Below, piece after piece: positions 50,898-62,072 of a stretch of 64,000 nt of DNA (position 1 is its first letter; every line of letters starts with the position of its first letter). Under the pieces are notes generated by a model, which made no database searches, was not told where the DNA came from, and saw only the letters and a list, made by a program, of their open reading frames with translations. Source of the DNA: Trichobilharzia szidati. Lineage: Eukaryota > Platyhelminthes > Trematoda > Strigeidida > Schistosomatidae. The DNA is taken from the NCBI GenBank assembly GCA_944472155.2, contig OX235277.1, positions 35,350,804 to 35,414,803 of the forward strand. The letters are read 5' to 3'. Position numbers and translations under genes: made by a program.

Positions 50898-50982
50898 CTG
50901 ACGCAGCTACAGACTCCACTATTTTCTAGTACCTATGGACTCTGGAATGTTCATGAAAGTTTGCAGCACAAAATGTACTCAC

Positions 50983-51255
50983 CTCGTTCGTATATCAGAC
51001 TCCTCCTTGCCTCCTCATAGTGACCAAAGTAGCCTGACGTCTTTGCAATTATATGATAATTTTCAGGTATGCATGATTGCCCAATTACATTGAATTCTGA
51101 TTGATTAACCAAGGGGAGATCCAAAGTATCATCAAAGGCCCAGTCTACTTCCCGTTCCAAAATCAGCTTTGAAATGCCTTTCTCATCAAATCGATTCCAT
51201 CCGAATACCAGGGAGTCTGTCTTCTCCTGAAGAAGCCTGAATGTTGTACGTTTCC
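50983..51255 (-). CDS. 273-bp symmetric exon (block 4)
   Basis: Peptide identical to the other three blocks. Confidence 0.8.
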
Positions 51256-51526
51256 CTGGAAAAAACAATTGCACAAAAATGTGTTACTGACAATCGACAA
51301 TTTCCACTTCAAACAAGGAACCTTTATTCACTGCACTGTTGTAAGAGTCACTCAAATCTGCTGGCTTCAAATACAGTCGAGATGAATTCAATAGCTACTG
51401 ATCTACAGGTTGAGTGATGCCAACAAGTCAGAGGAAACTTTCACCGGCTTCCATAGTTACAGTGACTTGGTAGTGAAGTTCAATTCAGCTCTTCACCATT
51501 TAAAAATACCCACTGTGTCATATAGA

Positions 51527-51858
51527 GGAGAAGGCGTTCGGCGAAGAGTGAATATCTCCAGCCATGTTATTCTCAAGCTGCACAATAGCATATGTATAGT
51601 GCATATTCTAAGCAGCGAAAGCAATATTCGTGAGGAAGTGTGATCAACATTGAAGATTTCAGATGACGCATTACGTAGTGTGGAATGCGTGAATTCGGTG
51701 GGGACCGAAACGAATGCCTCATCTGAAATTTTCAATTTTGATCACACTTCCTCACGAATATTGCTTTCGCTGCTTAGAATATGCACTATACATATGCTAT
51801 TGTGCAGCTTGAGAATAACATGGCTGGAGATATTCACTCTTCGCCGAACGCCTTCTCT
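51527..51858. repeat. Collapsed inverted repeat (block 4)
   Basis: Arms about 51,527-51,667 and 51,718-51,858 face each other over only about 50 bp. The loop and the inner 100 bp of each arm present in blocks 1-3 are gone. Confidence 0.8.
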
Positions 51859-52698
51859 TGCATTTACTATTCGAATCACACAATCAGTTTGAAAAGCAAT
51901 ACCACTTGAAATATGTCTGAAAACAGATTAGTTCTGTAAAAATCTGCAATTGAAATTAAACACAAAATGAAACGAGCTGTAATCGACACTGATTCAACCA
52001 GATATAACAATCCATTCCTACATAATTAATAATTCAACTGTCTTTTCTCAAGTGGTAGGCATCCACATGTGTGGTGAGCATACTCAAGCAGCACAACACT
52101 GCTACAGATTATGGTGCAATGTTTTGTGTTTTGTTTGACGTCAAGGGAGAACAAATCGCACCAGAATCTGAAGTGAACATGATGTCTACCAAGTCTGGCA
52201 ATGCAACCTGTTAACAAGTGCATTTCTGCATTCTCTTGTGTTTCGAGTGGAACATACTGACTGAAGCTGGAGCTATGGGGAATCATTAACAGTGGCATAT
52301 TCACCTGGTTGGGGTAGCCAGTCCTACACTTAAGCGTTCCTCTTTAACTGGCGCACCACAGGATGATGACCGAGGTTTAGGAGTGCATGATTAGCGAACG
52401 TTCTACCAGTGAACCATTCACGCGAGGTCAGTTCCCTGGGAGGCCATGTACGCACGAAACCTGGGCTTTCTACTTCTCACCAAACAACTTCTTCTAGTCG
52501 TAAACTAAACCAGTAGTATCATACCAGGTTTCATTTATTGTTACATGAAACAACGCCCGCCAAGTGTGCTCCAGTTAAATCACAAACATCTCACATACAC
52601 GCTACCAAATAATGAGCAAACCAATGTCTTTTTCGAAATCAAAATACACTCAAATTATGCATACTTTAATGACAAATATCAAAGTACAGAAGACTTAC

Positions 52699-52767
52699 CT
52701 CTTTGTGCATTGCCTTCGAGATATTGAGGACTGAAACTGTCAACTCCCTGTTGTGCCAGTAGAGTGG
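52699..52767 (-). CDS. 69-bp symmetric exon (block 4)
   Basis: Sequence and splice sites identical to the block 1 copy. Confidence 0.6.
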
Positions 52768-53149
52768 CTATTAAAGCAGACAAAAGCAATGCCTCACAAT
52801 GTTCACAGTGACTAACGAGTTTCTAATTTCCATCGAAAATAATTCTTGAAATGTCACCACAAAGCATATAGGATAATGAATCAAATGCAACTGGATAGCC
52901 ATTTCAAACAAGACGACCGTTATTGGTCAGCTTTCATTGCAGTCCGTTCTCAACTATTTCATCGTCTGGGAAGTGACCGATATCGTGTGTCTAGTGCTTG
53001 TGTTTATTCTCAATTGAACTCAATCATTCAAGTTGTCAATATGCGTTGGAACTCTACAGCAAGGCGAATCTCACTCCCTAGATACAATTCATGTCTCATT
53101 TGAGGCTTGAGCTCGCGTCAGTAGCCCATTCCACAGTCAAACACCTTAC

Positions 53150-53221
53150 CAATCAGCAATTCGGGCTCACGATTGACATCCTCTAAGACAGTAATCGATG
53201 TATTCAGATGCAATGTGACAT
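53150..53221 (-). CDS. 72-bp symmetric exon (block 4)
   Basis: Same peptide as block 1 (ITVLEDVNRE). The 99-bp alternative is closed by TAA as in blocks 2 and 3. Confidence 0.6.
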
Positions 53222-53485
53222 CTAGGTGCAAAGCTTACAACCGATTGTCTGCAACCACCTCAGAGAAGAAACTATGAGGCGTCTAAACTTACACACCCAG
53301 GAGTCAGTCGAAGCAGGCAGTTGAGGTTAATGCTTATCTGGAAGTGTTAATACTGTCTTTCGCCACATCCGAGTATAAAACTCAGATATTAGTTTACGGG
53401 TATAAATGTGCTTCGGAATATCAAAATTCACAAGGAAAAATACAGTACAGAACCATCCTAATAACCAATACCTAATTTGAAATAC

Positions 53486-54700
53486 TCGTTTAGGGGTGAA
53501 ATTCAAATATATTCTTTGGATAATCCATACACACCACTTTCAATCTGTTATAAAATTTTTCTCATAATTTATGTTTACCTTGAACCCATGTGTTTTTTGA
53601 AAGAATTCATTTCGAAATTTGCACGAAATCTTACCTGATATGAAAGCTAATAGGTACCATTTGACTTGAACTTCCAGTAACATAGTGGAGATACGCCACT
53701 CTGTGAAGCGATACCTTTTTATATATCCGTATTTATATGTGCCCTAATTAACTGAGTCTTTTGTCGCAGATTTCGCATACTGAAATTTGTCGTAAGATGC
53801 ATCTTACAGAAAATCATGCTATCAGCAGATATCTGTGAATTGTGAGATGATCCGATTTTTTCAATGGATATCATTCCTTTCAAATCAAGTTCACCCAGAC
53901 AACATATGCATAAACTCAATATCGTGTAATGAATTATTACTAATCAGACTCCTACACACAGAATAATACCACATTAGGTAAAGAGAATCATCTTCATAAC
54001 GAAAAGAATATTTGATATTAACAAAACCTCTAAAGTTTTCTCATCTGTTAACAATGAATGGTGACTGTCGCCTCAATGAACTTGTATCCAACTATATTTG
54101 TGGCGTGATAATCTGAGCAGTAAGTTAGACTAACTAAAAATCACTGAGATGAAGAAATTAGGAATAGAGTCTTGAAAATAAGTTTATTTACCTGAAAAGA
54201 TCACTACACAAACAGAATGTCAGATTATGCAGTATATTCACTGAAACTCTAAACTGTAGAATATATACACACTTGAAATATGCCTTGGCGTCCTTATGGT
54301 GAAATCAGATATGTTGATGGAGTGCAATAATTGAAACACATTCTGCACAGCTAAGGAAGTGCGAAGAAATGAAATTGGTACACGATACAGTCTTGTGGGA
54401 GAATTATTGATCATATTTCTATGGAATTGTTAAAGCGTGTTCAATGCATGCATAATGCAGTCATTTTCAATGTGCCCAACAGTGCCAACATGAAAACATT
54501 GAGAAACAATTTTAAAGGCATGTTAAATACCAGATTCCCATCTACAAAAAATTAACTTAAAACTCATCTGATACATTCTGTCAATTAATGTTCAAATTTA
54601 CTAGCATTGTGTATGCAAGCCACTTTGTCGGTGACCAGCACCATTTTAGAAGAGTAAGCAGTTTTAAAAGTATACGTATTATTCACGACGGGACACCAAT
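53486..54700. other. AT-rich stretch, nothing recognised
   Basis: Single-copy in the window. It has only a short minus-strand frame (53,719-53,919) without splice context or family resemblance. If the minus-strand gene begins with block 4, its promoter and first exon could lie here, but no element was identified. Confidence 0.4.
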
Positions 54701-54708
54701 CCAACGCC

Positions 54709-55380
54709 ATGCCAAACAAGGTATTTCAGCATATGAAATCAGATATATCAAGCCCCACCACCTTTAACTTCAAAAGAAGCCCTCCACCTGGTTACCATAA
54801 AATGAAGCTTGATACGGTTACCAATGCTAAATCGAGTATTTCTCTAGTTGTCATACAACCCAAAAAGCACTCACCTGCTGCAACAGGTACCAATAAAAAT
54901 CATACCCGCCCTACTAAAAGTATCGAGAACCGTTATATTACCTTCCCATCTAACTCTAAGATTCTGTGTAAAACTGCAAGCAACAGAATTTCTGTGTATG
55001 GCATACACTCTATTAAGTCTAATTCAACGCCCTCTACTTCTCATGCGCTTAAATCTGCTCAAAGGACGTCTAAGGTAACAAACATAACTGAGATTAGTCA
55101 ACCTATCTCCTTCCCTTATCCTCACCATTTTAATACAACTTGTTGCAGCCACCCAACTTTTACTTTGAGGAGGAGTAATACCCTCTTTAATTATGCGCAT
55201 AATACAGGCACGCAGCCAAACAGAGTAAGTTGCCTAATCCTTCAGTACAGCCTGTTTGGAGATCCACCCAATAAATGCTGCTTCTCCATAAACATACTCC
55301 TCCAACACCGAAACCATCATTATAACGCTCCAACTAGTCAAACTCCTCACAATTTTTTGCTTTTTCGTACCCAACAGTAG
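54709..55380 (+). mobile_element. Probable ORF1 of a CR1/Jockey-like LINE
   Basis: An open frame of 223 codons, rich in Ser, Thr, Asn, Pro and His, basic, with no recognised domain. It lies 200 bp upstream of a CR1-like endonuclease remnant on the same strand, which fits the ORF1 position of such elements. It could instead be an unrelated chance frame. Confidence 0.4.
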
Positions 55381-55578
55381 TGCTACCAATCGACCTAATG
55401 TCGAGCAATGTATTTCCTTGCCCTCAAATCTGCCCTCTACAGACAACCAGGATACCTTAGTCTATCTCCATGCTCTGATGAACTGAGTGATCAGCCATGA
55501 ATACCCTCTTATTTTTCGCAGAAGTTTAACGAAAACGATGAAAGCTTAACGCACTGAACACTCTATGTACCGGTCAGG

Positions 55579-56491
55579 TTGTCATCTAATATTAATTGCC
55601 ATTTAAACTTAACAAAATCACACCATCATCTCCTTCCTTCTACCTCAACCCTTACTACTAATCAAAGATCTTTTACTCTTTTCCTTAAAAGCGCTAGTTG
55701 TCTCTGCAATAAAATTTCGTACCTTCACTCTATGCCTTTACTTTGTGTGCCTTCAGTACTGTTAGTTACCGAGACCTGGTTACTCTTTGAATTCAATGAG
55801 AGACTGTTAAAACTTCCAGGATACACACACTTTAGACATGGCAGAGAAGAAAGACGTGGTGATGGTTGTCCTTTTTGTTAGTAACAAATTCTTGGCTGTA
55901 GAATTTGATGATCTGGGTTGCTCACTGATAGATTGAATACAGGTTACACTGGACACTTAGTTGAATACAAGGCTTTTATTGGGATGTATATAAAACCCGC
56001 CCAATTCTGATACTAACCCGACAAACCATTTATGTGAAATTGTTGAACATGTCTCTTCTATAAATTCTGACTACAAAATTATAGCTGACGACTTTAGCAT
56101 GCCTGGTATTCACTGGAATAGCCCAAATGCTCCTACATACCCCGATCATTTTAAAAATACGGTTGAATTCTATGTCTGGACACTAAATGTCAGTCACCCT
56201 ACACGTAAATCCAACATCCTGGATCTTATTTTCACACACGACATTCTTCCCGTCAGCACTCGAGTTTGGCGTTTATTCTCTGGTAGCGACCACAACACGG
56301 TCGTTTCTACCTTCAACCTAGCAGCAAGCGGGTCAGCTAAAAGCCATCACCGCACAGTAAAATTCAGGGACTTTTCAAATGCCAAGTGGGAAACCCCACT
56401 GTGTTTTATTAGTTCCCAAGACTGGGATACCTCTTTCTCCTTGGCAGACACTGATACTGTTCTTATCAGTTTCTACTCCAACATATCCTAG
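55579..56491 (+). pseudogene. Broken APE endonuclease of a CR1/Jockey-like LINE
   Basis: Two frames, 55,579-55,881 and 56,099-56,491. The first holds NKISYLHSM, VLLVTETWL and LKLPGYTHFRHGREERRGDG, matching the N-terminal half of LINE apurinic-type endonucleases. The second starts MPGIHWNSP (after IADDFS, where GDFN is usual) and ends with the SDHNTVVSTFN box. Stops and missing sequence lie between them, and the D of the GDFN-type motif context is altered. It stops abruptly at about 56,491, where an RTE-type element begins. Confidence 0.7.
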
Positions 56492-56518
56492 ACAGCACCA
56501 ACGGCAACGAAGGCCCTG

Positions 56519-57031
56519 ATGCAATGGGAGGCTATCTCACCCAGGATAATAACCGCCAGATTCAACTCCAAAGGAAGGAAAGTGTCAGTTATACAATGCT
56601 ATGCACCGACAAACAACGCAGAACTCGAAAAGAAAGAAGAATTCTACAGACAACTACAGGCAACAATGGACAATAATCCAACTGGTGACATTAAAATACT
56701 TATGGGAGACATGAACGCCAAACTGGCACCAGACAACACAGGAAGGGAACTCATCATGGGTAGGGATTCTCTTGAAGAAATGAATGAAAATGGAGAACTC
56801 TTCGCTGACTTCTGCGCCTTCAATGAACTAGTGATTGGTGGCAGCGTATACAAAAACAAGGATATCCACAAGGCTACATGGGTGTCACCAGATGGGCGAA
56901 CCAAAAACCAAATTGACTTCATCTCAATTTCAAGGAAGTGGAGGCGCAGCCCACTGGACACAAAAGTAAGGAAAGGAGCAGACATTGGTTCAGACCACTA
57001 CCTCGTACAAGGGACAATCCAAATCAAATAA
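56519..57031 (+). pseudogene. RTE-like LINE endonuclease domain (5' truncated)
   Basis: 170 codons covering the central and C-terminal part of an APE-type endonuclease: VIQCYAPTN, ILMGDMNAKLAPDN, NQIDFISI and the GSDHYLV box with the catalytic His. The N-terminal catalytic region is absent. The frame ends at a TAA at 57,029-57,031, where the element would normally continue. Confidence 0.8.
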
Positions 57032-57435
57032 GAAGCTTTCAGAGAAACAGGAGCTGCAGATAGACCACAAGCCAAGTTCAACACTCAAAAACTGAAAGAC
57101 CAGGATAAAAAGGACATCTTCACTGCAAGCATAAGGTAAAAAGCCGAGACACAAGTAAACAATAGCGAAGAGGTCAGCGTTGAAAAGCACTGAGACAACC
57201 TGAAAGCGGTGTGGAATCAAACCTGCATGGAAGTTCTAGGTAGAAAAAAGTGACAGGACAAACAGTGGCTGACTACGGAAACTTGCAGACTAATAGAAGA
57301 GAGAAGGATGGTGGAACAAAACTTATCCAGTGCATCGACGAGCAACATAAACAGGAGTTGAATGCAGGCTACAATACACTGAAAAAAAGAGTAAAGAAGA
57401 GTGCCAGGGAATTCAAAAGAAAATATTATGTAGCC
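57032..57435 (+). pseudogene. RTE-like LINE linker between endonuclease and RT
   Basis: Continuation of the element with several stops. A recognisable piece at 57,250-57,459 ends in REFKRKYYVAMAS, where the SINE entered. Confidence 0.6.
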
Positions 57436-57445
57436 ATGGCAAGTG

Positions 57446-57673
57446 CGTCGGTGGCATAGCGGTTAGGACGCCGACCATGCACATGGTCCGGGGTTCGATC
57501 CCCGGCCGGCGCACTCTTTTACCTCGCTAAGCCAGAACTAAAAAGCTGGTGAAGAGGAAAGGTTGGACATGGGGCTAGCAATCCCATCCTGTAAAAATAA
57601 ACACTGCTACAGAAACTTCAAGCCTCTAGCTTGAAGCCCTACGTTCCACTGGGAACGCGAAGGAATTAAAAAA
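57446..57673 (+). mobile_element. tRNA-derived SINE with perfect 10-bp target duplication
   Basis: Flanked by ATGGCAAGTG at 57,436-57,445 and 57,674-57,683. The head (about 57,444-57,513) folds like a tRNA: a 7-bp acceptor stem (TGCGTCG with CGGCGCA, one G-T pair), A-box-like GGCATAGCGGTTAGG and a T-arm CCGGGGTTCGATCCCCGG containing the B-box. The body differs from the other SINEs in the window and ends in an A-run. The insertion interrupts the RTE frame between its linker and RT. Confidence 0.9.
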
Positions 57674-58651
57674 ATGGCAAGTGAAGCAGAACAAACTGCA
57701 GGCAGAGGAGACCTCGCAACACTCTACCAAACTACTAGGTACCTTTTGGGCAAAAGTTCAACACAAATTAAGCCAGTGAAGGATGCCAATGAAAAGTCAC
57801 TCACCAAAGAAGTGGAGCAAAGAAAACACTGGGCTGAACACTTCAAAAGACTCCTAAATCGACCACCACCGACAACGCGCCCAACAATACCAACAACGGA
57901 GACAGAGCTACCAGTGAACACCAACCCCCCGACGAAATCAGAAGTCCTGAAGGCAATCAAGATGCTAAAAGCTGGAAAAGCAGCAGGACCAGATGGAATC
58001 CCAGCAGAAGCATGGAAAATGGACCCAGAGACAATAGTGGACTTGATGACGCCACTACTGGAGAAGGTGTGGAAAGAAGGCAAAGTACCTGAAGATTGGA
58101 AGAAGGGATACGTATTCAAACTACCAAAGAAAGGAGACTTAAGTCAATGCAAGAACTGGCGCGGAATTATGCTCCTGTCCATCCCAAGCAAAATACTAAG
58201 CCGCATCATCCTAGAGAGAATCAAATGCACCGAATTGGGTGAAAAACTTCGACCGGAACAGGCTGGATTCAGGAGAAACAAGTCATGTATTGATCAGCTC
58301 GCCACATTACGGATCATCATTGAACAAAGCCTGCAATGGCAGTCATCTCTCTATCTCAACTTCATCGACTTTGAAAAGGCCTTTGACAGCATCGATCGAA
58401 AGGTGATTTGGAAACTATTTCTCTACTACGGGGTGCCACTGACAATTATACATCTCATCCAACAGCTATACGACAATGCTGCATTCCAAGTAATCCACAA
58501 CGGGAAACTTACGGAACCCTTCGAAGTGAGAACAGGAGTAAGACAAGGCTGTCTACTATCGCCAATGATTTTCTTGATTGCAGTAGACTGGATAATGCGA
58601 CAAACAGTGGGCAATGAGGAAACAGGCATAAAATGGACACACAAAAAACTT
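57674..58651 (+). pseudogene. RTE-like LINE reverse transcriptase, fingers and palm
   Basis: Open frame from 57,674 with the RT motifs in order: LKAGKAAGPDGIPAEAW, LPKKGDLSQCKNWRGI, PEQAGFRRNKSCIDQ, NFIDFEKAFDSIDRK (catalytic Asp) and GVRQGCLLSPMIF. The frame is lost at an A-run (58,642-58,647), just before the catalytic FADD box, which continues in another frame at 58,665-58,676. This RT is clearly distinct from the RTE fragments inside the blocks. Confidence 0.9.
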
Positions 58652-59253
58652 GGAGGATCTGGACTTCGCCGATGATATGTGTCTGATTTCCCACAAAGTG
58701 GAAGATGTGCAAGTGAAAAGCAACAAGTTGGCAGAAGAAGCATCAAAGATAGGCCTTCAGATGAACATAGAGAAAACAGAGGTGATGAAGATTCCTGGGC
58801 AAGACCACCAACAATGACAGACAACAGTCAGCATAAGTGGGAGGAACCTGAAAGAAACAACCTCCTTTACCTGCCTGGGAAGCATCGTTTCAACTACAGG
58901 CGGAACTGACGAGGATATCAAAGCAACAATCGGGAAAGCAAGGCAAGCTTTCATTACTCTCAAGTTTGTTTAGTGGTCAACAGCACTCAGCATGAAAAAT
59001 AAGATCCGGATTTTCAACTCCAATGTGAAGTCAGTGCTACTATACAGATCAGAGACTTGGCGCGTCATAAAGAGCACCTCAAACAAATTACAGACTTTCA
59101 TTAGCAGATGCCTTCGCTCAATAATCAAGATTAGATGGCCAGAAAAGATCAGCAACAGGGAGGGATATCTGAGAGCGATCCAAGCCAGCAGGAACCGATT
59201 GTGCAACAAATAGGTAGGAAGAAATGGAGATGGATTGGCCATACATTGTGTGA
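58652..59253 (+). pseudogene. RTE-like LINE RT C-terminal part, frameshifted
   Basis: After the frameshift: LDFADDMCLISHKVEDVQ, NIEKTEVMKIPGQD, then stops, SVLLYRSETWRV, RCLRSIIKIRW and IGRKKWRWIGHTLC. The element breaks off at about 59,253 against a SINE. Confidence 0.8.
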
Positions 59254-59258
59254 TTATA

Positions 59259-59388
59259 GCTTGTTACCACACAGTATTTTTGGTACAAGTATGGAATTTT
59301 CAGCATGTGATATCAGTAGCCCAGATTTCGCAGGCCGACCATAGATATCAGGTGTGCGTCGGCAGAGGGTCGAACTCCGGACCATGTC
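59259..59388 (-). mobile_element. tRNA-derived SINE fragment, minus orientation
   Basis: Same family as 43,504 and 45,812. The tRNA-like head is cut off just past the B-box (GGGTTCGA on the minus strand reads as gtcgaactccgg on the plus strand). It lies exactly between two different RTE 3' parts. Confidence 0.8.
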
Positions 59389-59392
59389 ACCA

Positions 59393-59832
59393 TCCAACAG
59401 ATTGATTGGTGACGAAATCTCAGCACGGATCCAAAAAGCTCGGGCTGCGTTCTCTAGCTTACACCGTCTCTGGCGTAGGCGTGACATCCGGCTATCAAAC
59501 AAGGGACGTGTGTACTGCCCAGCAGTTCGCTCCGTCCTTCTCTATGGCTCTGAAACATGGCCAATACGAGTTGAAGACATGAAAAGGTTGTCTGTTTTTG
59601 ATCAAAGATGTTTACGATCTCTTTCTCACGTTAGGTGGCACAATAAAGTAAGTAATGTTGAAGTTAGGCGTAGAGTGTTGGGCAAAGAGGGAAAATCAAT
59701 CGACGAGACAATAAAGTTACATAAATTGAGATGGCTAGGTCACGTGCTGCGCATGCCTAACAATCGCCTCCCCCGACGGGCATTACTAGCTGATGTAGGT
59801 GCAGGTCGGAAAAGAGTAAGTGGTGGCCAAAT
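59393..59832 (+). mobile_element. RTE-like LINE 3' part, same subfamily as in the blocks, first half
   Basis: Open from TNRLIGDEISARIQKARAAF through GSETWPIRVEDMKRLSV and LRWLGHVLRMPNNRLPRR to KRVSGGQ. It is less decayed than the block copies. It is interrupted at about 59,832 by an antisense LINE and resumes at 62,511. Confidence 0.85.
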
Positions 59833-60756
59833 AAATAAATAAATTTATTCTCATAGTACAGTACATGAGGGACGCCAGTTTACAGGCATCATCAAATTGT
59901 TACAGAAATAGAACCATATGCTTCAATCACAATTTACAGGCAGTAGCAAGATATGCTTTACATGTTCGCTGGAGATTATACATACACTAGATAAATGTTA
60001 ATTCCACTAGTATAAAACCGCCTTTTCACTTATATACAATCATTTCTGTGCACAGTTGGAAAAATCTGCTAGATTGTCAGTGAGTGCAACACTTCGGGAA
60101 ATACAGAAGTATTGCCTCCGCATTAACAAAAAACCAGGTCTTTGATGGATGGATTATAAGTGCCTGGGAAAAAAATAAAGCTTGAAGTCAATTTTCATGC
60201 ATAACTTTGTTGTGTGCAGAATCCTTGAATTATAGTTCATTGATGTGTTATTTTTAAATCAGTGATATGTTTATCTCATTTGATCTGCAATGTCATTGTT
60301 GGGTGTAAATACATAAGCTTCAGACGCATTAATTAATGGATTTCTACTGCTTGTGGGTATTTTCTTAGCGTGAGGAAGGTTTATGAATTTCAGCTGTTCC
60401 GACAGGAGTTGAGAATATTAACTGCTCAGCAACACTATGGATATAAGTTCATCACATTATCTAAGGAAAGGTGGGTTGCAGTTGGTGAGGGATATATGGT
60501 GCCCAACTAGCGTACATCTGTCCATGTGATGAGTTATACCTTTTTCATGTTGTCGGTTTATGTCCATTTTATTCCACTTATTGTGTTGGGTGGTAGTTTT
60601 ACAAACGAGATTTCTTGTCTGTTTGAGGATACGTATCTTAACCGTTAATGCTTTATCTAGAATTATAAATATAGGCAAAAAACAACAGGTGTAGTATTTA
60701 AGCTTATACATTAAATGGACCTATAATTTCGGAGGCTCTCAGATAGGAACTAGAAC

Positions 60757-60955
60757 TACAGTGGCACAGTGGTTAGGACTCTCGCCGACCATGCACATGG
60801 TCCGGGGTTCGATCCCCTGCCGGCGCACACCCGATATCTATGGTCGGCCTGAATTTGGGCTACCGATATCCATGCTGAAAGTTCCTTACTTGTACTGAAA
60901 ATACGGTGTGGAATCAAGCTGTAAATCAAAATAAAAATATAAAAAAATAAAATAC
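60757..60955 (+). mobile_element. Full-length tRNA-derived SINE
   Basis: The most complete copy of the main family: head TGGCACAGTGGTTAGGACTC (A-box region), B-box GGTTCGATCCC, body with CGATATCTATGGTCGGCCTG, and a tail after AATCAAGCTGTAAATC of A-rich AAAATAT repeats. It lies antisense near the end of the LINE ORF, whose frame now runs into it. Confidence 0.9.
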
Positions 60956-60959
60956 TATC

Positions 60960-62045
60960 GTTTGCAAACTCTTGTAGTTTGTCATTAAGCACCTTTTTGA
61001 AGGAGGCCAATGTACTTGCTTGACGCATTTCCATTGGTAGTTTATTCCATATCTGTGCATACCTAATCAAGTAAAACTTTTGCCTGGTGGCTGTTTTACA
61101 TTGTTCGATAGCTACTGTACCCTTAGTGTGTCTTAGTTTGTAGCCATTGTCATCTGAAAGTCGAGTGCCATTAGTAGAGGTAAAAACTAAGTGGTTTAGA
61201 AGCTTATAGTTAAGTGTTAAGTTTAGTCTCAGGCGTCTTAGCCATAGTGTTTCTAGTCCTAGGGTATCACATCTAGTGGAGTAGTTCGCACAATTTTCGG
61301 TTCCGACTAATTTTAACGTGAAGTACCTCTGCACTCCCTCGACTTTCAATTTGTCCTCTATGCGTATACTACTATACATGGATGAACAGTAATCAAATAA
61401 AGGACGCACACAAACCTTGTACAACAGAATTCTAGACTCATTTCCGTAAAAGTTCCTGAGTAGAAAGCCGATAAGTCTGCGTGACTTTGACACTTGTTTG
61501 GAGATATGTTCAGAAAATGATAAGTTATGTGAATATTTCAGCCCTAGGTCCAGTACAGATTCCAGTCGTAGAAGTGCATGATCCTGAATTGTCAGGTCAA
61601 GTTCTAAATTGCTGCAACCTATGCAGAGCCAGCCACATTTTTCGACATTAAATTGGAGTTGCCAGGTGTCACACCATCTATCCATTTTTTCTAATTCTTG
61701 CTGTATGGCGTTTACTGTTATCCCAAGATCTGTGTTCTTGCATTTATATGTCACTTTTAAGTCATATGCATATAGTATTGGTTTACCTACACTAAAGCAT
61801 TCACAGATACTGTTTATATATATTATGAATAAGAGTGGGCCTAATACACTTCCCTGGATCACACCACTACTTACTGGTTTAGGCCTTGAGATTATCGAGA
61901 CAACTTTCGTTGTCTGACTTCGGCCACTGAGAAATGATTTTATCCAGCTCAGGAGAGGGTCACATATCCCTAGTGAGCATAACCTGCTGACTAGCAGATT
62001 ATGGGGAACTCTGTCGAAGGCTTTTGTTATATCAAAATATAGCAC
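60960..62045 (-). pseudogene. CR1/Jockey-like reverse transcriptase with mutated catalytic box
   Basis: The open minus-strand frame contains the RT motifs FDITKAFDRVPHNLLVSRL, FLSGRSQTTKV, SSGVIQGSVLGPLLFIIYIN, then LYAYDLKV, where F/YADD is expected: GAT is changed to TAT, so a catalytic Asp is replaced by Tyr. Downstream are GWLCIGCS, LGLKYSHNLSFSEHI, PLFDYCSSMY and the usual C-terminal tail. VIQGSVLGP replaces the common VPQGSVLGP. Without the Asp the enzyme would be inactive. Confidence 0.88.
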
Positions 62046-62072
62046 AATTACTAGTTCTCTGTTGTCCCTAAT

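Larger units (their letters stand above)
47093..53485 (-). repeat. Segmental duplication block 4 (about 6.4 kb)
   Basis: The rightmost and thus, for a minus-strand gene, most upstream block. It is shorter because the inverted-repeat loop is lost. Homology to the other blocks stops at about 53,485, before the candidate signal-peptide exon, so this copy has no visible first exon in the block sequence. Confidence 0.9.

Noticed and set aside
1..53485. Assigning the minus-strand gene to a named MEG or CP391S-like family
   Set aside because: No residue-level match can be shown without a database search; the resemblance is one of architecture only.
55234..55446. Minus-strand frames overlapping the LINE ORF1 and RT regions (also 56,644-56,985, 57,724-58,119 and 58,426-58,824)
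   Set aside because: They are antisense shadows of recognisable retrotransposon coding sequence.
57444..57513. A genuine tRNA gene
   Set aside because: The head folds like a tRNA but is joined to a SINE body, an A-run tail and target duplications, and its anticodon loop is irregular.
57446..57673. Hammerhead ribozyme of the schistosome Sm-alpha type
   Set aside because: No CTGATGA core with a matching GAAA segment was found in this or the other SINEs.
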